Positions 7,085-13,777 of a stretch of DNA of 24,574 nt are shown here, piece after piece. Below the pieces are notes generated by a model. That model saw only the letters and a program-made list of their open reading frames with translations. It was not told the DNA's origin and searched no databases. The stretch covers positions 1 to 24,574 of the forward strand of contig JBKHCL010000048.1 of assembly GCA_046541875.1 (NCBI GenBank). Direction: 5' to 3'. A program made the position numbers and the translations under genes. The DNA comes from CAZFPT01 sp046541875. GTDB lineage: Bacteria > Planctomycetota > Phycisphaerae > SM23-33. Numbering within the stretch: the first letter of the stretch is position 1; every line of letters begins with the position of its first letter.

Positions 7085-7366
7085 ATGAAAAACACCCAGA
7101 ACGTGACCATACTGCTGCTGACGATCAGTGCCATTCTCCTCGGAGCGCTGCTGGTGGGGCTCAATCACACCGATCGCGCCCAGGGGGCGATGGCCCAGCG
7201 ACGAAACGAGTACATCCAGGTCACCGGCCAATACAACAGCTCCACCGAGTTGCTCTACGTGGTCGACCTGACCCAGCAGAAGATGAACGTCTACTTTGCC
7301 GACGAGAAAAAAAAAGCCACCACGCTGCTGACGCAACTGGACCTCAAGCGGGCGTTCCAGGAATAG
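7085..7366 (+). CDS. Small exported protein, type B (first copy)
   Basis: A 93-residue protein. The N-terminus MKNTQNVTILLLTISAIL leads into a hydrophobic helix ending near residue 26, then HTDRAQGAMAQ, which could be a cleavage site or the start of an anchored outer domain. The mature part holds LLYVVDLTQQKMNVYF (56-71), the same core as in the type A proteins, and ends in a charged helix. A GGGAG about 9 nt before the ATG supports the start at 7085. The gene is 20 bp after type A and is followed by a terminator-like hairpin at 7411. Its closest relative in the window is the type B copy at 7969, sharing ILLLTISAI near the start. The function is not recognised. Confidence 0.75.
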   Translation: MKNTQNVTILLLTISAILLGALLVGLNHTDRAQGAMAQRRNEYIQVTGQYNSSTELLYVVDLTQQKMNVYFADEKKKATTLLTQLDLKRAFQE

Positions 7367-7410
7367 CGATTCGACAAAGCCCCCCATCGGGCCGAACCTG
7401 AATTTCCCCC

Positions 7411-7453
7411 GGGCGGGCCAGTGCGATCGGTGCTGAGCCCGCCCGCTGCTTTT
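7411..7453 (+). terminator. Terminator-like hairpin after the first A-B pair
   Basis: GGGCGGGC (7411-7418) pairs exactly with GCCCGCCC (7437-7444). An inner CAG/CTG pairing extends the stem with one bulged A. A weak T-run (TTTT, 7450-7453) follows after five bases. It probably ends transcription of the 6447-7366 genes, perhaps incompletely. Confidence 0.5.
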
Positions 7454-7521
7454 GGACTCCCTCCGGAAGGGGGCTGTGGCAGGGGGGGCAGAAGGGGGCG
7501 CCCGGCCGGGATCCGCCCGCC

Positions 7522-7550
7522 CTGCCGCGACGGCGATACAATACTACAAT
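7522..7550 (+). promoter_or_regulatory. Possible promoter of the second A-B pair
   Basis: CTGCCG (7522-7527), a 17-bp spacer and TACAAT (7545-7550). The -10 is good and the -35 weak. A second TACAAT lies at 7537-7542. The leader to the ATG at 7623 would be about 65 nt. Confidence 0.35.
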
Positions 7551-7622
7551 GACCCAGCAGATCCGCCCCGGTCGAAGCTCGACCGACGGCGACACCGCCA
7601 CCCTCAGTAAAGGAGTACGCTC

Positions 7623-7907
7623 ATGAAGAAACTCGTATTCGCACTGCTCATCGCCCTGAACGTCGGCCTGCTGCTCACGCTCGTGGCCGGCAGTTGGAGC
7701 GTCGAGCCCGCCCAGGCCCAGGGGTTCGTTAGAGATGACATCACCATGATCAGCGCTCGCCTCGATGGCGATGAAAACCTCGTCTACATGGTCGATCTCA
7801 AGACCGGCCAGATGGTTGGCATCCGCTACGACAAACAGGAGGAAGAACTCGTGCGGTACAGCGGCGTGAACCTCCTGCCCGCGGCAGAGCGACGCAAACA
7901 ACGCTGA
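7623..7907 (+). CDS. Small exported protein, type A (second copy)
   Basis: A 94-residue paralog of the protein at 6774. A clear signal peptide (MKKLVFALLIALNVGLLLTL) ends at a likely cleavage site after PAQA (about residue 32), giving a mature N-terminus QGFVRDD close to the QGFVGQD of the first copy. The shared core is LVYMVDLKTGQMVGIRYD (53-70). The rest is charged and ends in AERRKQR. AAAGGAG (7607-7613) lies 9 nt upstream of the ATG. The type B copy follows 61 bp later. Divergence of about two thirds of positions points to an old duplication of the A-B pair, kept by selection. Function unknown; predicted periplasmic or cell-surface. Confidence 0.75.
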   Translation: MKKLVFALLIALNVGLLLTLVAGSWSVEPAQAQGFVRDDITMISARLDGDENLVYMVDLKTGQMVGIRYDKQEEELVRYSGVNLLPAAERRKQR

Positions 7908-7968
7908 ACGCCCCGCCTGGAACCGCCCGCACAACCCGCACAACAAACTGACACACGGGAGAGAACCC

Positions 7969-8259
7969 ATGAAGAGCAATCTTAATACTCCGATCCTGCT
8001 GCTGACCATCTCCGCCATCGTCCTTTCGGTGCTGGTCTTCTCGCTGAACACACCCGACCAGGCCCAGGCCGTCGGCGATACCGTTCGCCGGGGTCGATGG
8101 CTGATGTCCGTCGGTCAGTTCGACCGCAACGCCGATCTGGTGTACGTCGTCGATCTCAAGGCCCGCATTCTGAGTGTGTACGCAGCCTCCGAACGCAACA
8201 AACGCCTTGGACGCATCACCAGCGCAAAGCTCGACAACATCTTCGGCAAGGCCAGGTGA
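7969..8259 (+). CDS. Small exported protein, type B (second copy)
   Basis: A 96-residue paralog of the protein at 7085, sharing ILLLTISAI (9-17) in the membrane-directing segment and the core LVYVVDLKARILSVYA (57-72). A likely cleavage site follows DQAQA (about residue 34). The C-terminus is short and basic (FGKAR). GGGAGAG lies about 7-8 nt before the ATG. It is the last of the four small genes; beyond it lies 1.2 kb without a convincing gene. No clear intrinsic terminator was found directly after it. The family is not recognised. Confidence 0.75.
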   Translation: MKSNLNTPILLLTISAIVLSVLVFSLNTPDQAQAVGDTVRRGRWLMSVGQFDRNADLVYVVDLKARILSVYAASERNKRLGRITSAKLDNIFGKAR

Positions 8260-8435
8260 CGCCAGCACATCAGCCGGAGGACATCGGCCGACCAGACCCC
8301 GCCGGCAGACCGCCTGAGTTCCGCCGGCACCGCCGCTGGCGATAGACAGCCCGCCTGCGCTGGTGTCCAGGCACTGGGGACCCGCGCCGTTCGCATATCC
8401 AGGCAGTTCAATCTAAAAAAGCCACATAAGATATA

Positions 8436-8448
8436 TTATCGGACGTTG
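8436..8448 (-). repeat. Inverted copy of the CAACGTCCGATAA motif
   Basis: TTATCGGACGTTG is the exact reverse complement of the 13-bp motif at 8841, 8901 and 8964. With 8841-8854 the match is 14 bp (ATTATCGGACGTTG against its complement). The flanking text GGGCC/GGGCT before the motif is also loosely shared. The pair would bound an element of about 420 bp. Confidence 0.6.
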
Positions 8449-8481
8449 CAGGAGGCCCAGCCCGGCCGGGCTGGCTGCAAC
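8445..8481. repeat. Long imperfect palindrome
   Basis: An exact 18-bp palindrome (8457-8474, CCAGCCCGG then CCGGGCTGG) is extended by GTTGCAG (8445-8451) and CTGCAAC (8475-8481), with five unpaired bases on the left arm. No T-run follows, so termination is unlikely. It abuts the inverted repeat at 8436-8448. Confidence 0.6.
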
Positions 8482-8840
8482 ATGGCCTCGCCGGCCCATG
8501 GCAACCGTCGACGCTTTCGGGCCGGCAGTTCCAAGGGCAGGGCCTGAGCCGACGGTTAACCGATGAATATCACGCTCTCGCCTCACCCGACAGCCAAGCC
8601 GGCGGCGTCGCGCTGAAAACTCAGAGTGCATCCAGCGTGCCGAGTTATGATGCACCTGGGCTATCGCGTTGAGGCCGAAGACGACGTCGGGCCCATCCAC
8701 TCGTTGTGTCTGTTCCGAGCCACCGGAGCTCGGTGGACTGCCAGCCAAGGCAACACGGATTGCCGCAGAAATCAAAGACCGCTCTGAAGCCGCAGCCGCG
8801 ATGCAGGAGTCGGCTACGGGCCGTTACCAGCCGACGCTCC

Positions 8841-9026
8841 CAACGTCCGATAATCGGGGTTGGCTTTTCCGATTTTGACTCTCGGGGCTTGGGACGCCCT
8901 CAACGTCCGATAACCCTTCCGCAGTTTTTCCGATTTGCGATTCCAAGGACTTCGGGCTGCCTCCAACGTCCGATAACCCGGCCGCAGTTTTCCCGATTTC
9001 AGAATGCGCCCTTGGAACCGCGACCC
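8841..9026 (+). repeat. Three degenerate tandem repeats of about 60-63 bp
   Basis: Each unit opens with CAACGTCCGATAA (8841, 8901, 8964), so the periods are 60 and 63 bp. The second half of each unit includes TTTTCCGATTT or TTTTCCCGATTT and a GGxCTT segment; units 2 and 3 also share CCGCAGTTTT. Units are clearly diverged and not separated by unique spacers, unlike a CRISPR array. Confidence 0.7.
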
Positions 9027-9129
9027 GTGCCTTTCGGGCGGGCGGGCTTCAAGACGGAACATCAAATGCCCGTGTTCGCGCCGGCGTGAGGACACGCCGG
9101 TGGCACTCAAAATACCGAACAACAGCCCG

Positions 9130-9220
9130 CCGTAGGGCTCGCAACTTGTTGCGGCCGGAACGACTTATGGAAGAGATTATGCGCGTTCTGCCCGCCACCT
9201 GACGGTGGGGGCTTCCTCAG
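9130..9220. repeat. Interspersed hairpin repeat, copy 1
   Basis: CCGTAGGGCTCGCAACTTG is followed by about 70 bp that align without gaps to the window end (about 58 of 73 positions identical to 24477-24549). The most conserved part is the hairpin CACCTGACGGTGGGGGCTT. In this copy one base breaks the stem. It resembles the palindromic ends of IS200/IS605-type non-autonomous elements, but no transposase is nearby. Confidence 0.6.
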
Positions 9221-9278
9221 AGGGTTTTCGTGGATGGGGTTCCAGCCCATGTGCGTAACACCGGCGTGAGGACGCGTC

Positions 9279-9305
9279 AGAATACGCCTTTGGAACCACG
9301 ACCCT
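9279..9305 (+). repeat. 27-bp imperfect duplicate of 9000-9026
   Basis: The two 27-bp segments differ at three positions (both contain TTGGAACC and end in CGACCC). Each lies near a GGCGTGAGGAC copy (9081-9096 and 9262-9277), suggesting duplication of a larger, now eroded unit. Confidence 0.5.
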
Positions 9306-9498
9306 CCCCTGCCACCCTGCCACTCCCCAGCCAACTCTTCGGGCGCGCCGAAAACGTCGGATTCGCTGGAGCGTGGTACGAAAATGTTGCGAGATTGGGG
9401 CCCATATAACAAAGATGTCGCTTCATCGCTGGCAGGCGTCAGCTTTGTGTTGTTCGTAAACCCTGTCTATGAAATAGCCTGCATACTCTGAAGTGTTC

Positions 9499-9514
9499 TG
9501 GCACGAGTTGTGCT
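9499..9514 (+). promoter_or_regulatory. Sigma-54 promoter of amtB
   Basis: TGGCACG, four bases, then GTGCT: 10 of the 11 defined positions of the TGGCACG-N4-TTGCW consensus, with GG and GC exactly 10 bp apart. Transcription should start near 9525, about 50 nt before the amtB ATG. Sigma-54 control fits nitrogen regulation of amtB-glnK. No clear NtrC-type activator site was seen upstream. Confidence 0.75.
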
Positions 9515-9574
9515 TTGCCTGAGGCAGGCACAGGTTCACCAGGTATCCAGGTATTCGAGAAAGGGAAACTGCAC

Positions 9575-11014
9575 ATGATGCAACGATTGCTTCCACGAGG
9601 GAGGCGCGCAGGTATGCTCTGCGCGCTGGCCCTGTCCGTTTTGGTCCTCTCTGCCGCCCCTGCTCCAGCGCAGGAGACCGACCCGAACGCCGCTGCGGAG
9701 ATGTCGGCCAAGGCTGAATCCGCAATCCCGGCCAACATCTCCGAGATGTTCAAGAAGAGCGATATGGCCGTCGATACGGTCTGGGTGCTGCTGGCGGCGT
9801 TTCTGGTGTTCTTCATGCAGGCCGGGTTCGGCATGGTCGAGGCGGGCTTCATCCGGGCCAAGAACGCCTGCAACATCCTCACGAAGAACTTCATCGACTA
9901 CTGTTCGGCCAGCATCATGTTCTTCCTGGTGGGCTACGCATTCATGTTCGGTGAGGGCAACGGATTCATCGGCTGGACGGGCTTTGGCCTGTCGAATGCT
10001 TCGAATCCCTCGGACGTCCCGATCTGGGCGTTCTGGCTGTTCCAGGCGGCGTTCTGCGGAGCGGCGGCCACCATCGTCGCCGGCGGGATGGCCGGGCGGA
10101 TGAAGTTCCACGCTTACCTGCTGTACACCGTGGTCATATCCGGGTTGATCTACCCGATCGTGGGGCACTGGATCTGGTCCGGCGGCGGCTGGCTCGCCCA
10201 GGCGGGGTTCAAGGACTTCGCCGGTTCGACCGTGGTCCACGCCACCGGCGGCTGGGCTGCCTTCATCGGGACGGTCATCCTGGGGCCCCGGATCGGCAAG
10301 TACGTCGGCGGCAAGGTCAAAGCCATCCAGGGACACAACATCCCGATCGCCTCGCTGGGCGTGTTCATCCTGTGGTTCGGCTGGTTCGGGTTCAACCCGG
10401 GCTCCACGGTGGGTGTATCCGGCGACGGCGGATCGCTGGCGGCGCTGGTGGCCATCAACACCAATCTCGCTGCCGCAGCCGGTGCTCTGGCGGCCATGGT
10501 GACCATCTGGATCGTCGTGGGCAAGCCGGACCTGAGCATGATCATGAACGGCTGCCTGGCGGGCCTGGTGGCGATTACCGCCCCCTGTGCGTATGTCGAA
10601 CCGTGGGCGGCGATTGTGATCGGCATCGTCGGCGGCGTGATCGTGGTGCTCGGGACGCTGCTGCTGGACCGCATCCGCGTGGACGACCCGGTCGGTGCGG
10701 TGCAGGTGCACGGAATGAACGGCATATGGGGTACGCTGGCGGTGGGCCTGTTCGGAACGCAGAAGCTGCTGGAGGCCGACTCCCCTGTCGGGGCCGGCCT
10801 GCTGTACGGCGGTGACGGCAGCCTGCTGGGCGTCCAGGCGATGGGCACGTTCGCCGTTGTCGGCTTCGTGCTGGCGGCGATGGGCCTGGTCTTCCTGGCG
10901 ATCAAGATGACCGTCGGACTGCGGGTCTCCCGCGAGGAAGAACTCCGCGGATTGGACATTGGCGAGCACGGCCTCGAGGCGTATGCTTCCTTCCAGATCT
11001 TCACCACCGAGTGA
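9575..11014 (+). CDS. amtB: Ammonium transporter, Amt family
   Basis: A trimeric inner-membrane channel for ammonium. The chosen ATG at 9575 gives 479 residues; the upstream TTG at 9515 would lie at or before the transcription start. GAAAGGG is about 10 nt upstream. Residues 1-32 form a signal peptide ending APAPAQ. The core keeps the family residues: Asp214 in KDFAG, the twin histidines His222 (STVVHATGG) and His379 (DDPVGAVQVHG), Phe156 and Phe160 at the pore gate, and about eleven hydrophobic helices. The cytoplasmic tail has the conserved EEELRGLDIGEHGLEAY, which couples to PII. A segment of about 35 residues between signal peptide and first helix is longer than in E. coli. glnK follows 14 bp later, the usual arrangement for PII-gated uptake. 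Confidence 0.96.
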   Translation: MMQRLLPRGRRAGMLCALALSVLVLSAAPAPAQETDPNAAAEMSAKAESAIPANISEMFKKSDMAVDTVWVLLAAFLVFFMQAGFGMVEAGFIRAKNACNILTKNFIDYCSASIMFFLVGYAFMFGEGNGFIGWTGFGLSNASNPSDVPIWAFWLFQAAFCGAAATIVAGGMAGRMKFHAYLLYTVVISGLIYPIVGHWIWSGGGWLAQAGFKDFAGSTVVHATGGWAAFIGTVILGPRIGKYVGGKVKAIQGHNIPIASLGVFILWFGWFGFNPGSTVGVSGDGGSLAALVAINTNLAAAAGALAAMVTIWIVVGKPDLSMIMNGCLAGLVAITAPCAYVEPWAAIVIGIVGGVIVVLGTLLLDRIRVDDPVGAVQVHGMNGIWGTLAVGLFGTQKLLEADSPVGAGLLYGGDGSLLGVQAMGTFAVVGFVLAAMGLVFLAIKMTVGLRVSREEELRGLDIGEHGLEAYASFQIFTTE

Positions 11015-11028
11015 TTGCGAGGACAACC

Positions 11029-11370
11029 ATGAAACTGATTACCGCATACATCCAACCGGAAAAACTCAGCGACGTGAAGCAGTCTCTTTACGCGGCTGAG
11101 GTGTACAAGATGTCCGTGACCAACGCCATGGGCTGCGGCCAGCAGAAGGGCTACCATGAGACTTACCGCGGCGTGGACGTCGAGGTGAACCTGCTCAAGA
11201 AGGTCCGCATCGAGATCGCCGTGAACGATGATTTCGTTCAGGCGACGATCGACGCCATCGTCGAAGGCGCCCGCACGGGGAATATCGGCGACGGAAAGAT
11301 CTTTGTAACCACCCTGGAGCAGTGCGTCCGGATCCGCACCGGAGAGACCGGCCACGAGGCGATCGGCTGA
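11029..11370 (+). CDS. glnK: PII signalling protein, GlnK type, without Tyr51
   Basis: A 113-residue PII protein, trimeric, sensing ATP/ADP and 2-oxoglutarate and able to plug AmtB. Conserved sites: Gly37, Gln39-Lys40-Gly41, Lys58, the B-loop TGNIGDGKIF (83-92) and RIRTGE (101-106). In the T-loop, Tyr46 is kept, but the position of Tyr51, which GlnD uridylylates in proteobacteria, is Val51 (RGVDVEV against RGAEYMV). Ser49, phosphorylated in cyanobacteria, is Val49. Known covalent control at these sites is therefore ruled out, leaving effector binding as the likely switch. The ATG at 11029 has GAGGA 5 nt upstream; a GTG at 11011 would overlap amtB and is less likely. It is cotranscribed with amtB from the sigma-54 promoter and followed by a strong terminator. 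Confidence 0.95.
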   Translation: MKLITAYIQPEKLSDVKQSLYAAEVYKMSVTNAMGCGQQKGYHETYRGVDVEVNLLKKVRIEIAVNDDFVQATIDAIVEGARTGNIGDGKIFVTTLEQCVRIRTGETGHEAIG

Positions 11371-11392
11371 CCGCTGAAGCAACGCAGCAAAC

Positions 11393-11432
11393 GCGGGGCC
11401 CGGCCGGGATGGTCGGGTCCCGCTTTGTGTTT
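11393..11432 (+). terminator. Intrinsic terminator after glnK
   Basis: A 13-bp stem (11393-11405 with 11411-11423, two G-U pairs) with a 5-nt loop, followed by TTTGTGTTT. It closes the amtB-glnK transcript before the convergent rhaB gene. Confidence 0.85.
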
Positions 11433-11457
11433 ATTTGCCCCGCCTGGCGGCGCGAGG

Positions 11458-12921
11458 TCAGCTCACCAGTTTGGCGTAGGCGTCCCGGCGGTCGGCCCAG
11501 TCGTCGGCGTCCTGCGGGGTGTAGTGAGTGACGTCCACCGAGTTCCGCATGACGTCGCGGATGGCCTGGGGGCTGTCCAGGTGGCCCATCGCCAGGGCCT
11601 GTCCCAGGGCGTTGCCCATGGAGGTACACTGGTCGGCCCCGGCGTAGACATCCAGCCCGCAGGCGTTGGCGGTCAACTGGCAGAGCAGTTTGTTGTGAAT
11701 GCCCCCGCCCACGATGTACAGCGCCTCGGGCTTGTGTCCCTGAAGGTCGGCGACCATGTCCAGCCGAAGGTTGTACTCCAGGGCGAGACTGTCGAGCACG
11801 ATGCGGATCAGCTCGCCGCGCGAGGTCGGGTCGGGTTGGCCGCTGTCGGCGATGAGCTTTCGCAGGGCCTCTTCCATGTCGTCGGGGGCAAGCAGCGAGT
11901 CGTCCGCGACGTTCACGAGCGTACCGCTGGGGGCGCCGCCGGCTTCGGCGGTCATGCGGTTGTAGTCCCACGGGTCCGAGGCGGTGTCCCACTTGCGACG
12001 CAGTTCCTGCACCAGCCACAGGCCGGAAATGTTCCGCGCCAGGTACCACCCGCCGATGGTGTATTCGTTGGTGAATCCCATCTCCAACGCCCTGCCGGTG
12101 GGAATGGGCGCGTCCAGCAGCGTGCCGATAATGCTCCATGTCCCACAGGAGAGGAACGCCCAGTTGCTCCCCTCACCCGGGACGGCTGCCACCGCGCCGG
12201 ATGTGTCGTGCCCGCAGGTCGCCACGACCGGCACGTCGCCGATGCCCGTCTCCTGGCAGACCTCGTCGCTGAGCGGGCCGATCACCGTGGCCGGCGGAAC
12301 CAGCCTGGCGAACATCTCCGCCTTGAGTCCGAACCGTTCGATGATCGGCCGACACCAGGTGCAACTGGTGCTCATGAGGTTGGAGGTGTTCGCGATGGAC
12401 ATCTCGCTGACGCGCCGGCCGGTGAGGAAGTAGTGCATCAGGTCGGGCATGTTGAGGAAGCCCTCGGCGATCGCCAGCTGTGGCGAGTCGTCCCGCTTGA
12501 GTGAGAGCAGTTGGAACAGCGAGGCGATCTGCCACGGCTCGTAGGCGGTCAGTTCGTAGATTTCCCGACGCGACATGATCGGGTCGGAATACTCGTGAAT
12601 GCCGTCGGTCCGACCATCGCGGTAGTTCACGGGGTTGCCGATCAGCTTGCCGTCGCGATCCAGCAGTCCGAAATCCACCCCCCAGGTGTCCACACTGATC
12701 GACTCGATCGGGATCTTCTTCTCGGCGCAGATGCGGATGGCCTGGAGAATCTCACCGAACAGGTACGGAACGTCCCAGTGCAGCGTGCCGGCCATGCGAA
12801 CGGGCTTGTTCGGCCAGCGGTGGATCTCCTCGGCGGAGATTTTCCCGCCCGCCAGCGTCGCGACGATACCCCTGCCGCTCTCGGCTCCGAGGTCCAGCGC
12901 GAGGTAACGATGTTCAGCCAT
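11458..12921 (-). CDS. rhaB: Rhamnulokinase (FGGY carbohydrate kinase)
   Basis: Phosphorylates L-rhamnulose to rhamnulose-1-phosphate in rhamnose catabolism. The 487-residue length matches E. coli RhaB (about 489). Features: the N-terminal ATPase strand LALDLGAESGRG (7-18), DTWGVDF (78-84), YRDGRT (100-105), GHDTSGAV (237-244) with the probable catalytic Asp239, and the second ATPase-fold segment LYIVGGGIHN near residue 400. DTWGVDF and YRDxRT favour rhamnulokinase over xylulokinase or glycerol kinase. GGGAGG lies upstream of the ATG. It follows rluB by 24 bp, in a likely manA-rluB-rhaB operon. No rhaA or rhaD is in the window, so the substrate could be a related ketose. Confidence 0.88.
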   Translation of the reverse strand: MAEHRYLALDLGAESGRGIVATLAGGKISAEEIHRWPNKPVRMAGTLHWDVPYLFGEILQAIRICAEKKIPIESISVDTWGVDFGLLDRDGKLIGNPVNYRDGRTDGIHEYSDPIMSRREIYELTAYEPWQIASLFQLLSLKRDDSPQLAIAEGFLNMPDLMHYFLTGRRVSEMSIANTSNLMSTSCTWCRPIIERFGLKAEMFARLVPPATVIGPLSDEVCQETGIGDVPVVATCGHDTSGAVAAVPGEGSNWAFLSCGTWSIIGTLLDAPIPTGRALEMGFTNEYTIGGWYLARNISGLWLVQELRRKWDTASDPWDYNRMTAEAGGAPSGTLVNVADDSLLAPDDMEEALRKLIADSGQPDPTSRGELIRIVLDSLALEYNLRLDMVADLQGHKPEALYIVGGGIHNKLLCQLTANACGLDVYAGADQCTSMGNALGQALAMGHLDSPQAIRDVMRNSVDVTHYTPQDADDWADRRDAYAKLVS

Positions 12922-12945
12922 GGGTCTGCCTCCCTGCTTGCGTCG

Positions 12946-13749
12946 TCAGTTCTTGCCTCTGTTTCGTCGTCGATGCGTCTTCTTTCGGCCTCGACGGGCG
13001 GCGGGCTTGCCGGGCTCTGTCCCGGCGTTGCGCAGCGCGTCGACTTCCGGCGGGCTCATCGGGCGGTGCGAGCCGATCTTCAGCCCGCGGTCGGTGATCG
13101 GGCCGATCGCCTTACGGTGCAGCCGTCGTACTTTGTAGCCGCAACCGGCGAGCATGCGGCGGATTTCGCGGTTGCGTCCCTCGGTGAGGCGTATCTCCAG
13201 CAGCGTCCGGTCGCGATTGCGCTTCAGTACTTTCACGCCCGACCGTTGCGTTCGCTTGCCGTCGATGTACACCCCGGCCTTGATCGTCTCGATATCGTCG
13301 CCGGCGACCTGCGTGGGGATCTCCACCACGTACGTCTTGACCACCTCGTAACGCGGGTGGGTGAGGTGTTCGGTGAGCTCGCCGTCGTTGGTCAGCACGA
13401 TCAGCCCCGTACTTTCCATGTCCAGCCGACCGACGCAGTAGACGCGCTTGCCCATGTTGGGCACGAGGTCCACCGCCCGAGGCCGACCTTCCGGATCGCT
13501 CTGCGTGCAGACCACGCCGCGCGGTTTGTTCAGCAGGACGTACACCCGCCCCTCGCGCATGCTCTCGGGCCGAGGCAGCGCCTTGCCGTCCACGCTCACG
13601 GTGTCCACGTCCGGATCCACGAACACGGGCAACTCCCGCACGGTCGTGCCGTTGATCTGCACGCGTCCTTCCTCGACGAGTTCTTCCGAGGCGCGGCGCG
13701 AGGCGACTCCCATGCGCGACAGGAATTTCTGTATGCGAAGCTTGTCCAT
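12946..13749 (-). CDS. rluB: rRNA pseudouridine synthase, RsuA/RluB family
   Basis: A 267-residue enzyme that isomerises a uridine in rRNA, most likely 23S (RluB type). An S4 RNA-binding domain covers about 1-55 (RIQKFLSRMGVASRR at 5-19). The catalytic domain starts at VYVLLNKPRGVV and has the family motif GRLDMESTGLIVLTNDGEL with catalytic Asp110. EGRNREIRRM (about 209-218) is also typical. The C-terminal 35 residues are very basic (GRKKTHRRRNRGKN) and probably help bind RNA. It lies 28 bp after manA and 24 bp before rhaB, an odd partner for two sugar genes. RluE/RluF relatives cannot be excluded from sequence alone, but the S4 domain and length fit RluB best. Confidence 0.88.
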   Translation of the reverse strand: MDKLRIQKFLSRMGVASRRASEELVEEGRVQINGTTVRELPVFVDPDVDTVSVDGKALPRPESMREGRVYVLLNKPRGVVCTQSDPEGRPRAVDLVPNMGKRVYCVGRLDMESTGLIVLTNDGELTEHLTHPRYEVVKTYVVEIPTQVAGDDIETIKAGVYIDGKRTQRSGVKVLKRNRDRTLLEIRLTEGRNREIRRMLAGCGYKVRRLHRKAIGPITDRGLKIGSHRPMSPPEVDALRNAGTEPGKPAARRGRKKTHRRRNRGKN

Positions 13750-13777
13750 CGGTGTCTTTCGTTCGGTCCGTCCGGGG

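Larger units (their letters stand above)
8260..9498. other. Repeat-rich region without a convincing gene
   Basis: About 1.24 kb with no reading frame that has a good start, a Shine-Dalgarno and recognisable protein text. It holds a long imperfect hairpin (8445-8481), a 13-bp motif present three times in direct and once in inverted orientation, a 27-bp imperfect duplicate (9000 and 9279), a 16-bp duplicate near 9081 and 9262, and a hairpin repeat with a second copy at the window end. It looks like an accumulation of small non-autonomous elements or their remains. Confidence 0.6.

Noticed and set aside
8841..8976. Possible CRISPR array
   Set aside because: Only three units, the conserved part is 13 bp, spacers are themselves related to each other, and no cas genes are present.
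8413..9412. Open frames of about 100-130 codons in the repeat region (for example 8413-8775 minus, 8706-9089 plus, 9107-9412 minus)
   Set aside because: They run across the repeats, lack Shine-Dalgarno support and read as translated repeat sequence.
9536..11026. Long minus-strand frame across amtB
   Set aside because: Antisense of a strongly conserved transporter; protein text has no recognisable fold.
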